In this document: positions 59,269-64,000 of the stretch, one piece after another | Numbering within the stretch: the first letter of the stretch is position 1 | Layout of the letters: every line of letters begins with the position of its first letter | Assembly (NCBI RefSeq): GCF_013401995.1 | Contig: NZ_JACBJI010000002.1 | Location: 558,989 to 622,988, forward strand | DNA from: Flavobacterium agri | GTDB taxonomy: Bacteria; Bacteroidota; Bacteroidia; Flavobacteriales; Flavobacteriaceae | Direction: 5' to 3' | DNA: 64,000 nt | The notes under the pieces: model-generated | Told to the model about the DNA's origin: nothing | The model's database searches: none | What the model saw: only the letters and a program-made list of their open reading frames with translations | Position numbers and translations under genes: made by a program

Positions 59269-62200
59269 ATGAAGTACAATCCGAACGAAATCGAAGCCCG
59301 CTGGCAAAAATACTGGGCCGAAAACAACACATTCGCCGCCTCGAACCATTCCGAAAAACCAAAATATTACGTGCTCGACATGTTTCCGTATCCATCGGGA
59401 GCAGGCTTGCACGTAGGTCATCCGCTGGGTTACATCGCCAGTGATATTTACGCGAGATACAAGCGTCACCAAGGTTTCAACGTGTTGCATCCGCAAGGTT
59501 ACGACAGTTTCGGATTGCCGGCTGAACAGTATGCGATCCAAACCGGTCAACATCCGGAAAAGACTACCAAAGAAAACATCGCCCGTTATCGCGAACAGTT
59601 AGACAAAATCGGATTTTCGTTCGATTGGGAACGCGAAGTACGCACCTCGAATCCCGATTACTACAAATGGACGCAATGGATTTTCATCCAGCTTTTCAAT
59701 TCGTGGTACAATTTCGATTCGAACCGTGCGGAATCGATCTGCACGCTTATCGACAAATTCGAAAAAGAAGGAAATGCCAACGTGAATGCGGCTTCCGACG
59801 ACAATATTGAAATCTTCGACGCTGCTTTCTGGAATTCACTTTCTCCAAAAGCGCAAGACAGGATTCTACTAAAATATCGTTTGACTTATCTCGCCGAAAC
59901 CGAAGTGAACTGGTGTCCGGGTCTGGGAACGGTTCTCGCCAACGACGAAATCGTGAACGGCGTTTCGGAGCGCGGCGGATTCCCCGTCATCCGCAAGAAA
60001 ATGACGCAATGGAGCATGCGGATTTCTGCCTACGCGGAACGCTTGCTGCAAGGTTTGAACGACATCGACTGGACGCAATCTTTGAAAGACGCTCAGACGA
60101 ACTGGATCGGAAAATCGGTCGGCGCTTCGGTCAAATTCCAGGTTGTCGGATACGAAGCCGAAATGGTCGCCGATCCGGACGATCCAATTATTGAAGTATT
60201 TACGACTCGTCCTGACACCATTTTCGGGGTCACGTTTTTGACGCTTGCTCCCGAACACGAACTCGTTTCCAAAATCGTCACCGAAGAACAAAAAGCCGAA
60301 ATCGACGCCTATATCGACGCGACTTCCAAGCGTTCAGAGCGTGAAAGAATGGCCGATGTGAAAACCATTTCGGGAGCTTTTACGGGCGCTTACGCGATTC
60401 ATCCGTTTACCGGTTTGCCGATTCCGATTTGGATTGGCGATTACGTTTTGGCAGGTTACGGAACCGGCGCCGTGATGGCCGTTCCTGCGGGCGACCAACG
60501 CGATTACGACTTCGCGACGCATTTCAAGATTCCGATCGAGAATATTTTCGAAGGCATTGATATTTCGAAAGAAGCATACGCGAGCAAAGACAACGTAAAA
60601 CTCAAGAATTCCGACTTTTTGAACGGTTTGGATTACAAGTCCGCCACGAAAAAAGTTGTCGAAGAACTTGAGCAAATCAATGCCGGAAAAGGCAAGACGA
60701 ACTACCGTTTGCGCGACGCCGTTTTCTCACGTCAACGCTATTGGGGTGAGCCGTTCCCGGTGTATTACAAGGAAGGTTTGCCACAGATGATCGATTTGCA
60801 GCATTTGCCAATCGTGCTTCCCGAAGTAGAAAAATATTTGCCGACCGAAGACGGTTCACCGCCACTCGGAAACGCTTCCGTTTGGGCTTGGAATACCGAA
60901 ACCAACCAAGTCGTCTCAAACGATCTGATTGACGAAAAGACCATTTTCCCGCTAGAATTGAACACCATGCCGGGCTGGGCGGGCAGTTCGTGGTATTGGC
61001 TGCGTTATATGGACGCGCACAACAACGAGCGTTTCGTCTCTGAGCAAGCCGAGCAGTATTGGCAAAACGTCGACCTGTACATCGGCGGAAGCGAACACGC
61101 GACGGGCCATTTGTTGTATTCGCGTTTCTGGAATAAATTCCTGTTTGACCGCGGTTTTATCTCGAAAGACGAGCCGTTTAAGAAGTTGATTAATCAGGGA
61201 ATGATTTTGGGGATGAGCGCTTTTGCATACAGTGTTATTTTAAGAAATGAAACCGCTGGCTCCGTAACGATATCTAGGCCTGAGAAACCATTATTGGTAT
61301 CTTATCGATACTACGAAAAAATTCAAAAAAAGCTCGATGAAAGAATTTCTAAAGGTGGATTAAATGCTTACGTTGATCCTGAAGATTTGATTTGGAAAGA
61401 AGAACATTATGAAGTCGTCAGAAAGTTGGAAGAAAGAAATCCAAGTGTTTTTGAAGGTCATGAGCCTGACTTCAGTTTGCAAAAACTTCACGTAGATGTA
61501 TCACTTTTAATTGGTACTTCGGACGAGTTGGACGTTGAGAAATTCAAACTTTGGAGAGATGAATTTGCTGAAGCAGATTTTTTATTTGAAGATGGAAAAT
61601 ATATAACTGGACGCGAAGTCGAAAAAATGTCCAAATCCAAATACAACGTCGTCAACCCCGACGATATCTGCGAAGAATACGGAGCAGACACGTTGCGACT
61701 GTACGAAATGTTCCTCGGGCCTCTCGAACAAGCCAAACCGTGGAATACCGCGGGAATCACGGGCGTTTTCGGATTTCTCAAAAAATTGTGGAAACTGTAT
61801 TTCGACGACAACGGATTGGTCGTGACCTCGAACGAAGCGAGCAAAGACGCTTTGAAGACGTTGCACAAAACCATCAAAAAAGTGCAGGACGACATCGAAG
61901 GATTTTCGTTCAACACATCGGTTTCCCAATTTATGATCGCCGTGAACGAACTCACCGCGATGAATTGCCACGAGCGCACGATTCTCGAGCCGCTCGCGAT
62001 CTTGATTTCGCCTTACGCGCCTCACATCGCCGAGGAATTGTGGCACCAATTGGGTCACCAAACCAGCATTTCGACTGCGCCTTTCCCGACATTTAATCCG
62101 GAACATTTGATCGAAAGCAGCAAGGAATATCCGGTTTCGTTCAACGGAAAGACGAAATTTTCGATTGAGCTTGGTTTGGATTTGAATCCGAAACAAATCG

Positions 62201-62304
62201 AGGAAATCATCTTGAAAGACGAGCGAACGATTACGCAACTCGGCGGAAATGCTCCGAAGAAAGTGATCGTCGTTCCGGGAAGAATCATCAACATCGTACT
62301 TTAA
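59269..62304 (+). CDS. leuS: leucyl-tRNA synthetase, about 1011 aa
   Basis: Start MKYNPNEIEARWQKYW. HIGH-like H-V-G-H-P-L-G-Y-I near residue 47, editing domain (T-R-P-D-T-I-F-G) and K-M-S-K-S-K-Y-N at about 786, then a long tRNA-binding C-terminus. Charges tRNA-Leu. About 1011 aa is long for the family. A segment at about 61215-61615 (residues 650-782), just before KMSKS at the leucine-specific insertion, is notably richer in A/T codons than the rest, suggesting a mosaic or recently acquired domain. An upstream in-frame start at 59185 lies in the palindrome region. Confidence 0.95.
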   Translation: MKYNPNEIEARWQKYWAENNTFAASNHSEKPKYYVLDMFPYPSGAGLHVGHPLGYIASDIYARYKRHQGFNVLHPQGYDSFGLPAEQYAIQTGQHPEKTTKENIARYREQLDKIGFSFDWEREVRTSNPDYYKWTQWIFIQLFNSWYNFDSNRAESICTLIDKFEKEGNANVNAASDDNIEIFDAAFWNSLSPKAQDRILLKYRLTYLAETEVNWCPGLGTVLANDEIVNGVSERGGFPVIRKKMTQWSMRISAYAERLLQGLNDIDWTQSLKDAQTNWIGKSVGASVKFQVVGYEAEMVADPDDPIIEVFTTRPDTIFGVTFLTLAPEHELVSKIVTEEQKAEIDAYIDATSKRSERERMADVKTISGAFTGAYAIHPFTGLPIPIWIGDYVLAGYGTGAVMAVPAGDQRDYDFATHFKIPIENIFEGIDISKEAYASKDNVKLKNSDFLNGLDYKSATKKVVEELEQINAGKGKTNYRLRDAVFSRQRYWGEPFPVYYKEGLPQMIDLQHLPIVLPEVEKYLPTEDGSPPLGNASVWAWNTETNQVVSNDLIDEKTIFPLELNTMPGWAGSSWYWLRYMDAHNNERFVSEQAEQYWQNVDLYIGGSEHATGHLLYSRFWNKFLFDRGFISKDEPFKKLINQGMILGMSAFAYSVILRNETAGSVTISRPEKPLLVSYRYYEKIQKKLDERISKGGLNAYVDPEDLIWKEEHYEVVRKLEERNPSVFEGHEPDFSLQKLHVDVSLLIGTSDELDVEKFKLWRDEFAEADFLFEDGKYITGREVEKMSKSKYNVVNPDDICEEYGADTLRLYEMFLGPLEQAKPWNTAGITGVFGFLKKLWKLYFDDNGLVVTSNEASKDALKTLHKTIKKVQDDIEGFSFNTSVSQFMIAVNELTAMNCHERTILEPLAILISPYAPHIAEELWHQLGHQTSISTAPFPTFNPEHLIESSKEYPVSFNGKTKFSIELGLDLNPKQIEEIILKDERTITQLGGNAPKKVIVVPGRIINIVL

Positions 62305-62305
62305 A

Positions 62306-62809
62306 ATGAAGAAATACACGGCATCGCTAGACCTGACGGCAAAAATCATCACGGTTTGCGTTGCCGTCGTCCTCATTACAATTGCGGTAAGCGTTTGGGT
62401 CGCGCCCGAAGACGGCGAAGGAATCCGCGTCCGGATTTGGGTCACTTGCATGATGACCGCTATTCTAACGCTCGGATTTTCGTTTGCGCCGACGCGTTTT
62501 GCGTTAGGCGACGAAGGCATTACGATCCGTCGTTTCTGGACGGACGTTTTCATTCCGTTCGACAAAATAAAGTCTGCTCGAAAGGTCGAGAAAATCCCGA
62601 GCAAAGGCCTAATCCGAACCATGGGAAGCGGTGGATTCTTCGGTTATTACGGCTATTTTTCGAACACGGAATTCGGTGCGATGAAATGGTACGTGACGCA
62701 CAGAAGCAACGTCATCATGATAGAAGTAGGAAGCGAGAAAGTATTGATTTCACCAGATGAGGAAGATGATTTCCTGGCCGTTCTGAGGCAAAAGACGAAC
62801 TTTGAATGA
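62306..62809 (+). CDS. PH-domain membrane protein, 167 aa
   Basis: Two N-terminal helices (about 10-60), then a bacterial PH-like domain with L-G-D-E-G-I-T-I-R-R and I-P-F-D-K-I-K-S-A. Function unknown. One base after leuS, so probably cotranscribed. Confidence 0.7.
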   Translation: MKKYTASLDLTAKIITVCVAVVLITIAVSVWVAPEDGEGIRVRIWVTCMMTAILTLGFSFAPTRFALGDEGITIRRFWTDVFIPFDKIKSARKVEKIPSKGLIRTMGSGGFFGYYGYFSNTEFGAMKWYVTHRSNVIMIEVGSEKVLISPDEEDDFLAVLRQKTNFE

Positions 62810-63939
62810 TAAGGAAGATCCTGCACATCGAAATGAGTCCAAATCGCATCTACGGACTTGATATATTACGTGCTTTTGCCATTCTTTTCGTGATGATGCA
62901 CCATTGCGAAACGATGATCCCAAGCGAGAAATTCAAGTATTTGAGTGCTTTCATATTCGATGGGGTTGGGATATTTTTTGTGCTTAGCGGATTTTTGATC
63001 GGCGGAATCCTGATCAAGATCATCCAAAACCGAAAGTTCGGTTTTCGGGAACTGTTTTCGTTTTGGGCCAGGCGTTGGTTCCGGACCTTACCGAATTATA
63101 TTTTGGTGCTGACGCTTCTTTTGACGCTTTCGGGTATTTTCCGCACAGGCTTCAACCCTTTGAACTATGCTGATTATTACGTTTTTTCGCAGAACTTGTT
63201 CGCGTATCACCCGCCTTTTTTTCCTGAAGCCTGGAGTCTGAGCGTCGAGGAATGGTTTTACATCATCGTCCCTTTACTGCTGTTCGGATTGGGTTTTTTT
63301 GTGAAAATCCGGCCAAAGCGCGATCTTCCGGTGTTGGCGGTCGTTTTGATCGTGACCGTGACCGCCTTCCGATATTACCGCTTCATCAATTTGGGTCAGA
63401 CATCGCCCGAAGAATACGGTTTACTCTTCATGCGACAGGTTTCAACACGAATAGACGGAATCATGTTCGGGTTGATTGGTGCTTATTTCGCTTTTTTCCA
63501 TCAAAGCGTCTGGATGCGTTTTAAATTGCCGATGCTTGTCGCAGGATTATTGCTTTTCGCGTTTGCAAGAATTGTCACATATGGTATTTTGGGCGATATG
63601 ATGACCTACGTGTTCTCATTTACGTTGACTTCTTTGGCGACTTTGATGTTATTGCCGTTCCTTACAACCGTGAAAAGTGGAACGGGTTTGTTATTCCGTT
63701 TTTTCACGTACACGAGCCTTATATCTTATTCTATTTATCTCGTGAACTTCTCACTGGTGAAATTCTGGGTGATAAACAGATTGGATTGGGAAATCCTCGT
63801 AGGCAGAAACGGTTATTTGGTTATTGTTGTAAAGATTTGCTGTTTTTGGATTTTTACATACCTCATTTCTACTGTACTTTATAAATATTTTGAGGTTCCG
63901 ATGATGAACGTGCGCGATCGTTTTTCCAAAAAAGAATGA
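62806..63939 (+). CDS. acyltransferase family 3 protein, 377 aa
   Basis: Integral membrane protein with about ten helices. The N-terminal R-I-Y-G-L-D-I-L-R-A-F-A-I and the H-H-C (about residues 35-37, M-M-H-H-C-E) motif match the acyltransferase-3 family, and W-S-L-S-V-E-E-W-F-Y is diagnostic. Transfers acyl groups to surface sugars or glycans; the acceptor is unknown. ATG 62806 overlaps the previous stop; ATG 62833 is an alternative. Confidence 0.9.
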   Translation: MIRKILHIEMSPNRIYGLDILRAFAILFVMMHHCETMIPSEKFKYLSAFIFDGVGIFFVLSGFLIGGILIKIIQNRKFGFRELFSFWARRWFRTLPNYILVLTLLLTLSGIFRTGFNPLNYADYYVFSQNLFAYHPPFFPEAWSLSVEEWFYIIVPLLLFGLGFFVKIRPKRDLPVLAVVLIVTVTAFRYYRFINLGQTSPEEYGLLFMRQVSTRIDGIMFGLIGAYFAFFHQSVWMRFKLPMLVAGLLLFAFARIVTYGILGDMMTYVFSFTLTSLATLMLLPFLTTVKSGTGLLFRFFTYTSLISYSIYLVNFSLVKFWVINRLDWEILVGRNGYLVIVVKICCFWIFTYLISTVLYKYFEVPMMNVRDRFSKKE

Positions 63940-64000
63940 TTCAAGTTTAACAAAACTACAACGTGACATTTTGGCAAATGGTTTCAAATTTGATTGAAGC
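63940..64000. other. window end, no gene seen
   Basis: A short AT-rich tail without an open frame. It may hold the promoter or 5' region of a gene outside the window. Confidence 0.5.

Noticed and set aside
1..64000. CRISPR array, rRNA, tRNA, integrase or IS transposase
   Set aside because: None could be identified by reading; the repeats seen are palindromic or short tandem types.

Overview
The window looks like the chromosome of a member of Flavobacteriaceae (Bacteroidota), close to Flavobacterium. The evidence is Bacteroidota promoters (TTTG or TTG, about 20 bp, then TAnnTTTG), a secreted protein with a type IX secretion C-terminal sorting domain, a PorT-like barrel, DUF5686 and DUF3098 proteins, a GH97 glycosidase, an SGLT-type arabinose symporter, and many short palindromic dispersed repeats. 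No rRNA, tRNA or CRISPR array was seen.

Layout. 1-4300 is an AT-rich accessory island: a 51-aa minus-strand ORF, a stand-alone proteasome-fold Ntn-hydrolase-like protein (658-1908) with a 58-aa partner ORF, an Abi_2/HEPN abortive-infection-type protein (2265-3146) followed by a compact candidate ncRNA with its own promoter and terminator (3199-3280), a second unassigned structured RNA (3400-3650), and a decayed DUF2290-like gene. 4390-6920: a frameshifted NHL-repeat T9SS cargo gene, an 11-bp tandem repeat and an alpha/beta hydrolase. 6994-16102: an L-arabinose locus in which MFS-GH97 diverges from araB-araD-araA and an SSS symporter; a shared AGTGT-N7-ACAC operator controls both sides. 16335-23192: a TetR-controlled TolC/HlyD/two ABC ATPases/two ABC-2 permeases exporter of YbhFSR type with matching palindromic operators before tetR and tolC. 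23200-27208: a hairpin-rich repeat block, a frameshifted alpha/beta hydrolase and cydAB. 27336-31352: a tandem GNAT, a lipoprotein, and an OxyR-type regulator (Cys199/Cys208) divergent from a secreted hydrolase and an OsmC protein.

31595-42000 holds PAP2-like proteins, a PorT-like barrel, rpoN, a metallo-beta-lactamase-fold protein, asnS, a lipoprotein and an MMPL/RND protein, separated by long palindromic or MITE-like elements. 42097-48882 has two paralogous cation:proton antiporters flanking an SMR (Gdx/SugE-type) exporter and a LytS/LytR two-component pair. 48879-49895 is a RES/Xre-type toxin-antitoxin module with a palindromic operator. 49947-64000 is mainly housekeeping: DUF5686 protein, frr, pyrH, thioredoxin-like protein, truB, uppP, DUF3098, ftsX, leuS (with an AT-rich internal segment), a PH-domain protein and an acyltransferase.

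The best candidates for something new are the Ntn-hydrolase/58-aa pair and the Abi_2/ncRNA unit. These functional readings come from sequence reasoning alone; no database search was run.
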